Source: Vicia villosa (taxonomy: Eukaryota; Streptophyta; Magnoliopsida; Fabales; Fabaceae). Taken from it: a DNA stretch of 64,000 nt. Where the stretch lies: contig NC_081180.1 in NCBI RefSeq assembly GCF_029867415.1, positions 239,881,088 through 239,945,087 on the forward strand. Reading direction: 5' to 3'. Made by a program: the position numbers and the translations under genes. Shown one piece after another: positions 33,395-46,206 of the stretch (positions are counted from its first letter, which is position 1; every line of letters begins with the position of its first letter). The notes beneath the pieces were generated by a model. The model was not told the origin of the DNA, searched no databases, and was given only the letters and a program-made list of their open reading frames with translations.

Positions 33395-35036
33395 TCATCT
33401 TGCAACTAGCCAGTATTTTGAACAGGTAGGATTATGTAAAGTCTTCTCAACATAGTTTTCATCCAATTTTATTATGGATTTTGTTGATGCTCTCCATGAA
33501 TCAAAACGTTTTTTGTATTTTAGTGCATCTCGTCTTTTTAACAAGCTACAACCCATAGTTTTTGGAGGAACAAAAATCAAACTCTCCAAAATTGTTGCTC
33601 TTTGCAAAATACTTTTTACTAACTCAAGTTCTGATTGTAGAAACTTAAAACTTCTCAACATTACATCTTTGAGAAAAGAAAATTTGTGATTACAGTTGTC
33701 AAGCAGATGTTTTTGATGCATTTCCCAGTATATTCTAAGGTCAAGTTGGTAATCATTTAGCTGCACATACAAAAATAAATTATAGATTTTAGTATCATAT
33801 CAATCAATGATTAATAGTTATTACCAACAAAGTAGTTTCAAAATAATTAAAATTACTCACATCAATGTAAAGTTTAATCAAGCATGGACATTTTTAGAGA
33901 AACATGATAATATGATAAGTATTGCAAAATATTCCTCCATTCAAGAACAAATGAAGTTCTTTCAAATTTATAAAAAAAAATTGTTTGTCTCAAAATTCGG
34001 CATCACGAGGACTTAAAATCAGACCCTAAAAAGACATGTGAATAAAAGCATCAGTTAATAAAAATAATAAATTTATATAAATATATTGCACGCCATAATC
34101 CATACGTACATTAATAAAACAATATAGAAGGAATTGAAAATCACAACATAAGAAGCGAATATTAATATAAACCTCAATAAATAGATGTGTAGTGGTGAGA
34201 ATTGAGACTTGGGAGAGATCACTAACTAGAGATTCAAGTTGAGTAGCTTGCATGTAGTTTTTGAAAGTTATAAAGTAAAAGAAAGCCTCATACAATTTCA
34301 TCCCTTGTTCAACTCGAACTACAACAAAATTTCCATGGTAAAAAATGGAACGAAGAGTTTGTGAATCAATCCTTATCTCTTCTAAGTCCTGGCATCCAGC
34401 AGCTGTCAATTTTCTAAAATCTTTATTTTCTTTAGCAAATAAGATCAATTTCATAATCCTAGTGCAATGGATCAAATCAATAGTTTGAATCATTTTACAA
34501 TTCTCAATAAACACATTAAACAAATCTTCAGTCATGTCGATGTTACATAGATTTAGTCTTTGAAGAAATCGTAAACCACTTGGAACCTCAGATAATTGGA
34601 TCACACAATTAACGAGTTTTAATGTTTTTAACTTTTGTAGTGCGTTAAAAACACTAAATTCTATTGTAAAACAAGATTGGTGAAAATGCAATTCAAGATC
34701 TTCTAAATCTTTTTTAATGCAAATTTGTAACCATCTTCTAAGCAAAGTTGCAATCCCAATAGGATTAATATGTAACTGAAATATTTTAATTTCACCACCT
34801 TTGTGTGAATTGAATACATGATCAACTATTGTCGCCAATTTCAGTTGATTGTATCGTAAATAAAAATCTATGCCGAACAATAAATGAAAATTATAACACC
34901 AAGATCTTTTGTACCTAGTGCACAAAAATGATGAAGTAACAACTGCATCTTTGATAGGCAAGAAAGCAAAAATATATTGAATGACATCCCCTGGAAGATT
35001 ATTAGATGATTGGTTTTGATTTTCGAAAATGACCAT
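33395..35036 (-). pseudogene. F-box/LRR/FBD-like gene, copy A, with nonsense codon
   Basis: The exon structure equals copy B: exon 1 35036-34173 (864 bp), exon 2 34025-33861 (165 bp), exon 3 33760-33395. Exon 1 encodes the F-box (NLPGDVIQYIFAFLPIKDAV) and leucine-rich segments. In exon 2 the codon CGA of copy B is TGA here, after PRDAEF, which truncates the protein to about 300 residues and removes the FBD-like C terminus. The intron 1 acceptor is TAG instead of CAG but still valid. Exon 3 has lost copy B's stop and reads on for SKYWLVAR. F-box proteins are substrate adaptors of SCF ubiquitin ligases; a truncated form keeping the F-box could still bind SKP1. Confidence 0.8.
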
Positions 35037-36277
35037 TGATAATATGATAAAAGAAAATATTGAAGAAAGAAATAACAACAATTTAGGATTGTTGAATTAT
35101 ATAAACTTGAATAATATTGAAGAAATGAGAGGTAGTGTATCTTATAAGCAGTATTCAAATCGTACCGTTTAATTGGATTGGCATTGTTGACCTTTGGAAA
35201 ATTGTGAACATAAAGAGTTAATATAAATAAAAGGTAAATTTACATGAAAAAAAAGAATAAATTATAAAATATATGAAAGGTAATAAGTGATGTGACATTT
35301 GAATCTTACCTACATTTTGGTTGTTCATGTTCATTGCACATGAATTTGTATTTAGCTATTAACTTACTAAGTCGGAATTAATTTTAATTTTTAACCAAAA
35401 TTAAAATTGACATACAATATGGTTGTTAATTATTCAAAGGATATGCATGGTTTTTCTAACATTTTCTCATTTTCTAACAGTGGAATGGAAACTTTTTTTA
35501 CCTTTTTAACAAAATGTTAGAATTTAAAAGTAAATGAAACATGGTGAATGATTTTTTCTAAGTTAGGAGGGATGCCCATAAATGATTCCATCCTAATTTC
35601 ATTAACCATTTGAATTCATATGTTAGATTTAAAAAATGTTTTATATATGTGCATCAATTAATTTAGAACTTCTTCGTTTACATATAAATCATAAGGCACT
35701 CTATATCATCATTCTAATTTAAGTTTCATTGTTGTAGCTCAAAAATGGAGGAACAATATTGATAAATAACAAAACCATCAAATTATAATCAATGAGAGAA
35801 CACAATAAATTTTAATGTTATTGTAACATCCTGAATGTGATGTGTTATGTTATTAATCGGGGAACTTATTGTGATATTTCAAAAGTGATAAGGGTGTTGG
35901 GAACCAATGATGTGCTGCTGACTAAGGAATTAGGAGGTTAAGTTGTAAAGTAGACATTTTGTCCTAAAAAGGATATTTTGGTCCCTTCACAAAATGTTTA
36001 TGGAACCTTAAGTAAACTTTGCACTAATTTGTATTTAAGAGATGTCATTTATTATCTTGGACCATAATTAGTAATCAATAAACTATTCTGGGTCAAATGA
36101 AGGGTTGAAGGGACTTCTGTCACTTTAGATTATTTAAGATGGGTGTTTTTGTTATTCTAACTAGGCTTATATGTACTTGAGGGTATATTAATAGTTATGA
36201 AAAGTTTAATGAATTTAATTAAGTACTTAAACCATTGATGACATATTTATTTTTAACGAGGGGAGAATTGTTGCACC

Positions 36278-36385
<108 letters not shown>

Positions 36386-36494
36386 GTTTACACAATCAAC
36401 CCTAGTGAAAAATGGCACACCAAATATTATTAAATCATGTTATGGTTGGGAATCGAACCCTTGAGCTTTAAGCATTTCCTGACGTTTGTTTGTA

Positions 36495-36668
36495 ATGACC
36501 ATGGTGATATGTGAGGGCCAACTAGTTTTTCACCACCGTGATATGTGGGAGGTCAGCTAGTTTTTCAAGTATCTAAAGTAACATGTTTAAAAGCAACATC
36601 TTTAAAACTAGCTGACCCCCCACATATCACCATGGTCATTATGCGAGGGGCCAGCTAGTTTTTCAAAT
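36495..36668. repeat. Fold-back cluster of GGTGATATGTGGGAGGTCAGCTAG-type repeats
   Basis: Two direct copies (about 36495-36533 and 36530-36568), one inverted copy (about 36604-36643) and a partial direct copy (36637-36668) of the same 35-base sequence. The second copy and the inverted one form arms of about 28 bases (TGATATGTGGGAGGTCAGCT against AGCTGACCCCCCACATATCA) around a loop of about 38. Confidence 0.8.
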
Positions 36669-36739
36669 ATAAAAAAACATTTAAAAACAATTAAATAATT
36701 TAGTGATTCAATCAATTTTACATTCTTTTTCAACCGAGT

Positions 36740-36744
<5 letters not shown>

Positions 36745-36813
<69 letters not shown>
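36745..36813. repeat. (AT)n-(GT)n compound microsatellite
   Basis: About 40 bases of AT followed by about 27 bases of GT, immediately before the TATA-like sequence of copy B. Confidence 0.95.
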
Positions 36814-36830
36814 ATAAAAAGAAAGTATCC

Positions 36831-36839
36831 TTATAAAAG
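36831..36839 (+). promoter_or_regulatory. TATA-like box at the start of copy B
   Basis: TTATAAAAG lies at the left edge of copy B, just ahead of a CT-rich leader-like sequence shared with 2108-2321. It may serve the plus-strand gene fragment of this unit. In copy A the copia LTR replaces this position. Confidence 0.4.
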
Positions 36840-39428
36840 GGAGAAGAGTTTCTGACTCTGTGTTTCTTCATCTTCTCTGTGCGATCCAACTTCGTCTCTT
36901 CCTCTTTCGATCTCCCATAACGCTTCTTATTCTCCATCTCTGAGTGATGTACCTACCCCTCTTTGTACATGATCGGAATCATCTTTATTCTAATCAAACT
37001 CTTCTATATTAAGGATTGATGTATTACAACGAATTACAACAACTGGTCATGGAGAGTATGATGTTATCTTCATGTCAACAAGACAAAGAAACTTGAAACC
37101 TAACATTTTGCTGTGATTGGGAATAGTGTCCACTTCTTATTCTTTTCTAATGGTAGAACAATATTTATTTTGCTGTTACTGTGGTTTATTTAGTATGGGT
37201 TGGCTTAATATATATCATGTAGTGGAAGCACTGTTGTTGGAATTGGTTCTCCCGATCCTCCATAATTTTTTGATGATGAGGACGAATACCAAGATGTATT
37301 CTTGTCAAGTCAACTTCGGTAACTTATTTCCTTTCTATAGCATAAGATTATTCAAAGCTTCATAGTTTAACATTAAAAGTTGTTGGAACTTCCCCCTTCA
37401 TTGAGGTCCGCCGCTAATCGCCTAATTGCAACATTTGGGTTGCAATTAGCTCTGAGTTGGGTAACAGACTCTAAATCCAAACATATTCTTTAAATCTAGT
37501 ACAAATCACATAGTTACTTAATTGACATTCATGTTGTGCGATAGCCTTTATTTAATACCTCACAATGCACAAATGCAGTTTAGCTCCGGGATAAGGCTAT
37601 ATTTGGACACAAGCATGCTGGATTGTAAGGGAGTTGTATGAAAATGCAAATTAAGAGGTCCTCTACTTTTTTATTTTAAATATTTTCCTTGCATTTATAC
37701 CTTTACATGAATATATAGTGAAAAAGGAATTGTGATCAAGTTGTGGATGAAGTACACAAACAGTATAATGAAACTAATATTTAGTCTTTATACTTCTTTA
37801 GTTTTGCCTTCACAACACGATCAAATGGTTAATCAATGGATTCATCTATAATTCTGAGTTTTTTGATACGTTTGATTATTAATGTGCTTGACTAGATGCG
37901 TAGAATGAAGGGTGGTTGTGACCCATGCTTGGATGACTAAGCTAAAAAATTTATATTAGACACGATACGTAGAAGGCCATTTTTATACCGATGCTCACAA
38001 TTTCTTATATATTGGACCCGTTTGTTTTGACTTTTTCTAAAAAAGATTTTTATAGTGTTACATAATTTTGTGTAAAAAAAATTACAAAAAAACTTTTCAT
38101 AATAGCTTCAAATGAAAATTTGGTTTGAATAGTTATTCTTAAAATGTTATTTTAGGTATTTCATCTTTTTTTGAATAATTTTTTGGATAACAAAAAAACC
38201 ACTTAATTTTGAAGCTATTTCAAATAGATTTTTATAAAAATCATTTTTTTAAATACCATATTTTAAAAAAATTACCATTTTGACTATGTTTTGGTCTTCA
38301 ATAATGTTTATTTATATTATAAGATGTCAAACATAATGTTTTAATTTTGAAATAACAAATATAAAAAACTTGTAATATTTTAAAAAATGGTTTTGTAAAA
38401 TCTATTTTAAAAAATACAAAGAAAAAAAATCTATTTTTTTAAAGCTGAAACAAACGGGCTCAATTATGTAGCCCCATACAAGTGCTAGTTTTACTAAGAA
38501 TAGTTACCTTTGTTACTTTTTATTATGTCATTGCACATAATTAAATAATGTGATTATGGTAAAAACCAATTGTATTTCTCACTACTTTTACAAGTTCATA
38601 GGCTCTGTTTTGTTTGGGTTATGGTTGGGTTTATGTATAGATGGTATTGTTTATTTTGCTATTGGGCATGACAATTTTACTGATTGGGTTTAAAATTTAG
38701 AGGCCTTTAGATATGACAATGAATCAAAATTTCATGCATCAACACATCAATTTTCTTTCCTTTAGATAATGATTGGCCCTATCTCAGAGAGGGGACATTA
38801 TTTCCCAAGTAAACTTCTTTCAATTATTTTCTTATCCTACTTTTCATTTATTCTATTGATATCAACTCCTCAATTTTCTTGAAGTCAGGCCCCAATTTAG
38901 AAAAAAATGGTTTCTCAATCATTTGAGTTTTCTACTTGAGGAAATACTATATCGACCACTACCAGGGAATCGCCTGCAACGTTTATGTAAAGCTTAGCAT
39001 TTAAATAACTTGTTACATGACATGGTACTAAAACTTGCTTATAATCTAGTGCCATTTTATTAATTTTTTGTTGTAGTGGGAGCTTGCTTATAAAAGTATA
39101 GTGGTAAATTTCAGAATATTCTGACATACTTTATGCATGAAAGGAGAAAAGGGGTGATTGTTGGCAATGATTAGGACGGGGATGAGTTTGTCCTTATAGC
39201 TTATGTTAGTAGTACCTAAAACTTAAAACATTTTAACTAGTATCGAAGTTTTTTTTTCCCAATAGACATGGTTAATTTGATGATGGTGTGAATTATTTCA
39301 GGTCCCTCTTAACAATATGTTTGGGTATTCTACAAATCTTTGTTCCATGACACAAGTGCCAACCAATACTCATGAATGTCTTATGTTTTGATGGAATGTT
39401 ATAATTTTTATCCTTGTAATAACTGTAG

Positions 39429-40004
39429 GGTAAAGGTGAGTTTACCAGTGGTTCCTCAAATGAAGGGTTTGAAAGTCATTTTTTATTAGATTTGTATTGG
39501 AATTTGTTGAGTCTGTTGCAGAAATTAACAGAAGGGGACTTCTTGTTGAATATAACCGACAAATTTCCAATGGTGATTTGGTATATGGAGATAGTTGCCA
39601 GGTATTATATTTGAATTTCATTGATGCATAATTGAACAGATGAAATGAACTTCCGTACTTTGGTTTATTGGAAGTTGTATATATGCAAATGCTCATGGCA
39701 TTTTTATGCATTGCTTTTGTTGAGGTAGTTAGAGACACTAACTGAACTTCAGAGACTCTGCGATGAACTTGTTGAGTCTGCTAATGAATGCCAATTGGAT
39801 CGCAATTCTAAAACACATGTAAGGTATACCCTGAATTATCTTGCTTCATGCTGATATAATTATTCAAATTTTGAAACTTATGGTTTTATTTTTTTACATC
39901 GCGCATTCGAACCCATGTATTTTTCTCTTTCAGGTATAGTAAGGATTACAGAATGCCGACCAAGGAATTTTCTTCTCTCAAGAAGTTGAGTATATGGAGG
40001 CAAG
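39429..40004 (+). other. Unidentified gene fragment, copy B (three exons, open)
   Basis: Exon-like blocks 39429-39572, 39729-39823 and 39934-40004 have AG before and GT after, compatible phases, and no stop in the joined reading. Peptide pieces are LTEGDFLLNI, LCDELVESANECQLD and KEFSSLKKLSIWRQ. Block lengths are the same as in copy A (144, 95, 71). A possible earlier exon ends with FFDDEDEYQDVFLSSQL near 37310. The donor of the first block (ATG|GTGATT) is weak; another donor at 39602 would put the next block out of frame. Start and end of the gene are not found, and I cannot name it. Confidence 0.35.
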
Positions 40005-41163
40005 GTAGTTAATTGTTGTGTTCATTGGGCATGTTTGTAAGTTGATGAATATCACATACTTTCTTCACCATTGATCAATATTATGGTCTCTCGTGTTACC
40101 TTTGTTGCTCTTGTTCCTTTTGTTTATAATTTAATTCTCTCTTAAATTTTGTATTTTCAAGGCAAAAAATGGATGTATTCTTGACCTCTGTGGTGGATAT
40201 TCACTTGTTCTTGATAAACGTATGGTGATTGACCTATAATTTGTATATGTGTAGTAACTTGTCTTGTATGATAATTTTGGGAGGAAAATCGTTTTCAAAG
40301 TATAATTTTTTTACAATCTAACTTAACTAGGCTTGATTAGAAATAATCATTAAAAAAAATTAGCCTTATTTAGCTTGCGAGTTACAGTGATATTGTAGCG
40401 CTATAGCTAGAATTTAGTGGCGCTTTTGCTAGGAAATTTTAAATATTAGTTGGAACTTCGTTAGGAAATTTGGGACAAGATAATTGGCCACTAATCCATG
40501 CTACAACATATTTAGTAGTTAATCCACAACTAATCTCAGTCTATCTCTGTTTTATATGGATTGGCTACAAATTAGATGTGATTTTCGTTGTCGCTAATAA
40601 GAGATTTTCCTGTTGTGTTATTTACTAATATGTTGGAAAGCACCTAAATTTTTTCCTTTTTAAAAATGTTGGAATTTAAAAGTTAATAAAACATGATAAA
40701 TGATTCTTTTAATCAAGAGTGATTCTCTTATATAATTTAATCAGAATTTCATTATCCATTAGAGTTCATGTTAGTTTTAAAAAATGTTCTATATGCGTGC
40801 ATCAATTAATTTATAACTTCCCCATTTAAGTATAGTTCTTAAGGAACTCTAAATTATTATAATTTAGGTTTCAGGTTTCATTGTTGTAGCCCCAAAATGG
40901 GGAAAATATGGATACATAAAAAAGTTCAACAAATTATAACTAATGAAAAAACACAATAAATTTTAACGTTATAATATGAATTTATTGATTATAGAAAACA
41001 ACATAAAACTCAATGCCATATAGTAATTGAAAATTTACATACAATTAAAATGAAATAATACCATTATAATATCACAACACCATGAAAAAAAACACATATT
41101 TCAAAGAGACAAACATGTTCTTATTCAAGTCCACTTTCAAACTCATCTTGCACCTATCCAGTA

Positions 41164-42806
41164 TTATAAACATGTAGGATTATGTAAAGTCTTCTCAACA
41201 TAGTTTTCATCTAATTTTATTATGGCTTTTGTTGATGCTCTCCATGAATCAAAAAGTTTTTTGTATTTTAGTGCATCTTGTCTTTTTAACAAGCTACAAC
41301 CCATAGTTTTTGGAGGAACAAAATTCAAACTCTCCAAAATTGTTGCTCTTTGCAAAATACTCTTTACTAACTCAAGTTCCGATGGTAGAAACTTAAAACT
41401 TCTCAACACTACATCTTTGAGACAAGAAAATTTGTGATTACAGTTGTCAAGCAGATGTTTTTGATGCATTTCCCAGTACATTCTAAGGTCAAGTTGGTAA
41501 TCATTTAGCTGCACATATAGTTTAAATTCAGACTAAAGACAAAAATATATTGTAGATTTTAATATCATATCAATCAATGATTAATAGTTATTACCAACAA
41601 AGTAGTTTAAAAATAATTAGAAATACTCACATCAATGTAAAGTTTAATCAAGCATGGACATTTTTTGAGAAACATGATGATATGATAAGGATTGCAAAAT
41701 ATTCCTCCATCCAAGAACAAATGAAGTTCCTTCAAATTTATAAAAAAATACTGTTTGTCTCGAAATTCGGCATCACGAGGACTTTCAATCAGACCCTGAA
41801 AAGACATGTGAATAAAAGCATCTGTTAATAAAAATAATAAATTTATATAAATATATTGCACGCCATAATCAATACGTACATTAATAAAACAATACAGAAG
41901 GAGTTGAAAATCACAACATAAGAAGCAAACATTAATATATACCTCAATAAATAGATGTGTAGTGGTGAGAATTGAGACTTTAGAGAGATCACTAACTAGA
42001 GATTCAAGTTGAGTAGCTTGCATGTAGTTTTTGAAAGTTATAAAGTAAAAGAAAGCCTCATACAATTGCATCCCTTGTTCAACTCGAACTACAACAAAAT
42101 TTCCATGGTAAAAAATGGAACGAAGAGTTTGTGAATCAATCCAAATCTCTTCTAAGTCCTGGCATCCAACTATTGTCAATTTTCTAAAATGATTATTTTC
42201 TTTAGCAAATAAGATCAATTTCTTAATCCTAGAGCAATGGATCAAATCAATAGTTTGAATCATTATACAATTCTCAATAAACACATTAAACACATCTTCA
42301 GTCATGTCGATGTTACATAGATTTAGTCTTTGAAGAAATCGTAAGCCACTTGGAACCTCAGATAATTGGATCACACAATTAACGAGTTTTAGTGTTTTTA
42401 ACTTTTGTAGTGCGTTAAAAACACTAAATTCTATTGTAAAACAAGATTGGTGAAAATGCAATTCGAGATCTTCTAAATCTTTTTGAATGCAAATTTGTAA
42501 CCATCTTCTAAGCAAAGTTGCAATCCCAATAGGATTAATATGTAACTGAAATATTTTAATTTCACCACCTTTGTGCGAATTGAATACATGATCAACTATT
42601 GTCGCCAATTTTAGTTGATTGTATCGTAAATAAAAATCTATACCAAACAATAAATGACGATTATAACACCAAGATCTTTTGTACCTAGTGCACAAAAATG
42701 ATGAAGTAACAACTGCATCTTTGATAGGCAAGAAAGCTAAAATGTATTGAATGACATCCTCTGGAAGATTATTAGATGATTGGTTTTGATTTTCGAAAAT
42801 GACCAT
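41164..42806 (-). CDS. F-box/LRR-repeat protein with FBD-like C terminus
   Basis: Three exons on the minus strand: 42806-41943, 41795-41631 and 41508-41164 (stop TAA). Splice sites are GAG|GTATAT, TTTTCAG|GG, GAT|GTGAGT and TGTGCAG|CT, all in phase 0, giving 457 residues. Residues about 13-50 form the F-box (NLPEDVIQYILAFLPIKDAV), which binds SKP1 in an SCF E3 ubiquitin ligase. Leucine-rich segments follow (LEDLELHFHQ, LKTLKLVNCV, LQRLNLCNI), and exon 3 resembles the FBD region (LKDVVLRSFKFLPSELELV, ATILESLNFVPP). Substrates are unknown. A TATA-like TATTTATA lies about 110 bases upstream (42923-42916). Intron 1 is 147 bp with no stop in frame, so its retention would add 49 residues rather than truncate. 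It is the intact member of a duplicated pair. Confidence 0.85.
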
Positions 42807-44665
42807 TGATAATATGACAAAAGAAAATATTGAAGAAAGAAATAAAAAAAAATTTAGGATTGTTGAATTATATAAACTTGAATAAAATTGAAGAAATGAG
42901 AGAGGTACTGTGTCTTATAAATAGTGTTCAAAATGTATCGTTTAATTAGATTGACATTGTTGACCTTTGGAAAATTGTGAACATAAAGAGTTAATATAAA
43001 TAAAAGGTAAATTTACATGATAAGAAAGAATAAATTATAAAATATATGAAAGGTAATAAGTGATGTGACATTTGAATCTTATCTACATTTTGGTTGTTCA
43101 TGTTCATTGCACATGCATTTGTATTTAGCTACTAACTTACTAAGTTGGAATTAATTTTAATTTTTAACTAAATTTAAAATTTACCTAGTATATGGTTGTT
43201 GATTATTCAATGGATATGCATGATTTTTCTAACATTTTCTCATTTTTCTAACAGTGGAATGGACAATTTTTTTTTACCTTTTTAACAAAACGTTAGAATT
43301 TAAAATTAAATGAAACATGATGAATATTTTTTTCTAAGTTAGGAGGGATGCCCTTAAATGATTCCATCATAATTTCATTAACCATTTGAATTCATATGCT
43401 AGATTTAAAAAATGTTTTATACATGTGCATGAATTAATTTATAACTTCATCGTTTACATATAAATCGTAAGCCAATTTTTATCATCATTCTAATTTAAGT
43501 TTCATTGTTGTAGCTCAAAAATGGAGGAAAAATATTGATAAATAAAAAAACCATCAAATTATAATCAAAGAAAAAACCCAGTAAATTTTAATGTTATTGT
43601 AACATCCTGAATGTGATGTGTAATGTTATTAATCGGGGAAGTTATTGTGATGTTTCAAAAGTGATAAGGGTGCCGGGAACCAACGATGTGCTGCTGACTA
43701 AGGTGTTGAGAGGTTAAGTTGTAAAGTAGACATTTTATTCTAAAAAGTGACAGGGGTGTTCTTAACTCTCTTTGTCTCTCTATTCTCATACCCATCTCTG
43801 TCCATGAAAAAAAAAAGTATTCACCTTAAATGAAATTCAAACCATAAGAATAAAGATTCACAACAACAAAGATCCATATCAACAAACTCATTCTCTATGA
43901 TTGTCAACCGGAAAACTTTGAGATTTAATAAATTTGCTCATCAGGTTTCTCTTTTCCTTTTTATTTTATTTTTTATTTATTTTATGTTGTTTTAACAACC
44001 ACCAACAAAGTACTAATACTGATTTTTTTTCTTTTTTATTCTATCTACTAAACTATTTGTTGATTAAGTATTTTTTTTATCTTTTTGATTTATTTTGTGG
44101 TGGTATCAGATTTGAATTTAATAGAATTTTTGGTAATTTTATTATCTTTGAATTTGGTAGATTTCATCATTGATAACTAATTAATTTTTTATTTTATTTG
44201 TGTTAAAGTTTTAGATTTGTTGTTAACATGAATGAAGTAAATCTAAGATTTTTTAGTTCTTCATTCTTATTTATCCTCCCTTTGATATTTTAATTTTTTG
44301 TGTCCTCTATTCTTCTTCACCACACCACAACAATATCATCAATTAAATTATTGGTGATAATAGATAAAATAATTGTCTTGGAAAGACAAATAATTAGACT
44401 TAAGGAGTTATAATAAATTAATTAAATTAAAATAGTATTTCAAACATAAAAAAAACTGATTGGAACTAAAATGAGACATATTTATACATATAAATTATCT
44501 TATTTTATGATGATATGTGACTTAATTTTGATATGATTGATGATTGTGAGCATGTATGGAAGCTAAGACAATGGTCATAAAGATATTGACAGAATATGAA
44601 TAAATTTATGAAAGAGAGACTCAGAATCAATTTTTAATTTGAAATTGTGATGACATCATCATATT

Positions 44666-44667
<2 letters not shown>

Positions 44668-44756
<89 letters not shown>
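44668..44756. repeat. (AT)n microsatellite
   Basis: Pure AT run of about 88 bases. Confidence 0.97.
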
Positions 44757-44758
<2 letters not shown>

Positions 44759-45205
44759 GTACGGGTCATTTTGTGATAGAAATGAATGTTGCGTGTGAAA
44801 TTATTTTTTTATAAAAGTAAAAAATAGGGAATTGATTGGACATCTGCACATAAAAATGGATTAAGTAATGATAATAGATTAAGTAGTTTTACTAATTTGA
44901 TATCTTTATAAATTTATATTTAAAACATGAATGTATAATGAAAATATATTAATATTTATTAAAAGTATATGGATTTGAGAGATGAATGAGTGCCAAAATT
45001 TTCAAATTCCAGAATTAGTGAGTCTTTGATTAGCATATTGAATTATACACTGGACTAAACTATACATAATATTGTATGTATATTACATTTAATAATTAAA
45101 TATTCTTTTATTTTTAACATCTATATAAAAAATTGTATGGTTGTTTTATGCTAATATTAAATAAATTTTTAATCTGAAATAATAAAATTAATAATTATCA
45201 AATTC

Positions 45206-45207
<2 letters not shown>

Positions 45208-45256
<49 letters not shown>
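45208..45256. repeat. (TTA)n microsatellite
   Basis: About 16 TTA units in a row. Confidence 0.96.
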
Positions 45257-46175
45257 GTTTTAACTATTATAAAAAAATATAACAAAAATAATCTTCTTTA
45301 AATTTTTTTAAAATGACGTCATAGGTTGATACAATTATTTCTAAATTAATGCAATTTCTAAATTAATGCAATGTTTTTAAATATTATAATATGAATTTAA
45401 ATATTAAAATTATGCACAATATACACTGTTAGAGCTATACAAATACATGCAAGATCTTATCTAAATACCTATAGGATATAAACTTAGAATATCACATGCT
45501 TTACTTTAAAATTGCATTATGCAGTCCTCTTTGCAAAAATGCAGCCGTGATACAACAAATGCATGCCTTGAGTCATAGCTGCTACAGTTGCATAGGCCTG
45601 TATAACCTGCTTCAAATATAATATTCTTAAATAGTGATGTTACACATTACATCATTAGATTCAAAATTATTGTCCAGCTATATTTATAAATCCTTCCTGT
45701 CTAATATTTTATTCGACAATTTTATATCAAATGCCAACTATTTTTGGGATGGTAAGTTTTTTGTATATCATTATAATTATACTTTATACTATATCCAATT
45801 ACAGAATATTATTGTTATAAACGAGAACAACTTTACTATTGATCTAAATATTGAATAATAGAAATTTATCGTCTATTTTTTTCAAAAATGTGAAAAGATT
45901 AAGGAAAAAAATATTATTTTTATAAACGATAATAACTTTACTACTGATTCAACTTTATTACATGAAAAACAAAACCATTGATTCAAACATGCAGTGAGTA
46001 ATTACAATTTTGTTGTAAGTAAATTAAATTTGATTAAATTTTGTTTTCTCATGTCGTAGAAATTTTATGAAACGGGAAAAATGAAACAATTTATATATAT
46101 AGCCATTGAACAATTTAATTTTTCAATCATTTTATTTTTATTATATTTTATAAACAAATGTGTGTGCCATACAAG

Positions 46176-46206
46176 TACCCGTGCGAACGCACGGGTATCC
46201 CACTAG
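46176..46206 (+). other. Helitron 3' end: 10 bp hairpin plus CTAG
   Basis: TACCCGTGCG (46176-46185) and CGCACGGGTA (46188-46197) are perfect arms with a two-base loop. CTAG at 46203-46206 follows and the next base is T. This is the textbook 3' end of a plant Helitron (hairpin, then CTRR, insertion before T). Copy C homology starts at exactly the next base. Confidence 0.8.

Larger units (their letters stand above)
29369..36236. repeat. Tandem duplication copy A, main part
   Basis: It is homologous over its length to copy B (37052-43745), with a few percent divergence and indels. It contains a plus-strand exon set (31673-32248) and a minus-strand F-box gene (33395-35036), both damaged. The right part (35222-36236) is also present as copy C. 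An AT microsatellite at 29521-29574 is absent from copy B. Confidence 0.9.
36838..43745. repeat. Tandem duplication copy B
   Basis: It is the best preserved unit, from the CT-rich leader through the plus-strand exon set and the F-box gene. Similarity to copy A stops abruptly at 43745 (after TATTCTAAAAA), while copies A and C continue with GGATATTTTGGTCCC. Confidence 0.9.
43746..46206 (+). mobile_element. AT-rich segment ending in a Helitron-type terminus
   Basis: This sequence separates copy B from copy C and is not part of the duplicated unit. It ends with the hairpin and CTAG typical of Helitron 3' ends, followed by T. No TC-type 5' end can be placed with confidence, so the left limit is only the end of copy B homology. 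No Rep/helicase is present, so it would be non-autonomous. The beginning (43755-43945) looks like a captured transcript end with CATCAG|GTTTCT, but no protein is recognised. Confidence 0.5.

Noticed and set aside
33474..33689. Plus-strand frames here and at 41222-41437
   Set aside because: They are antisense shadows of F-box exon 3.
43934..44173. 79-codon frame rich in Phe and Leu
   Set aside because: Low-complexity T-rich sequence with no conservation or splice context.
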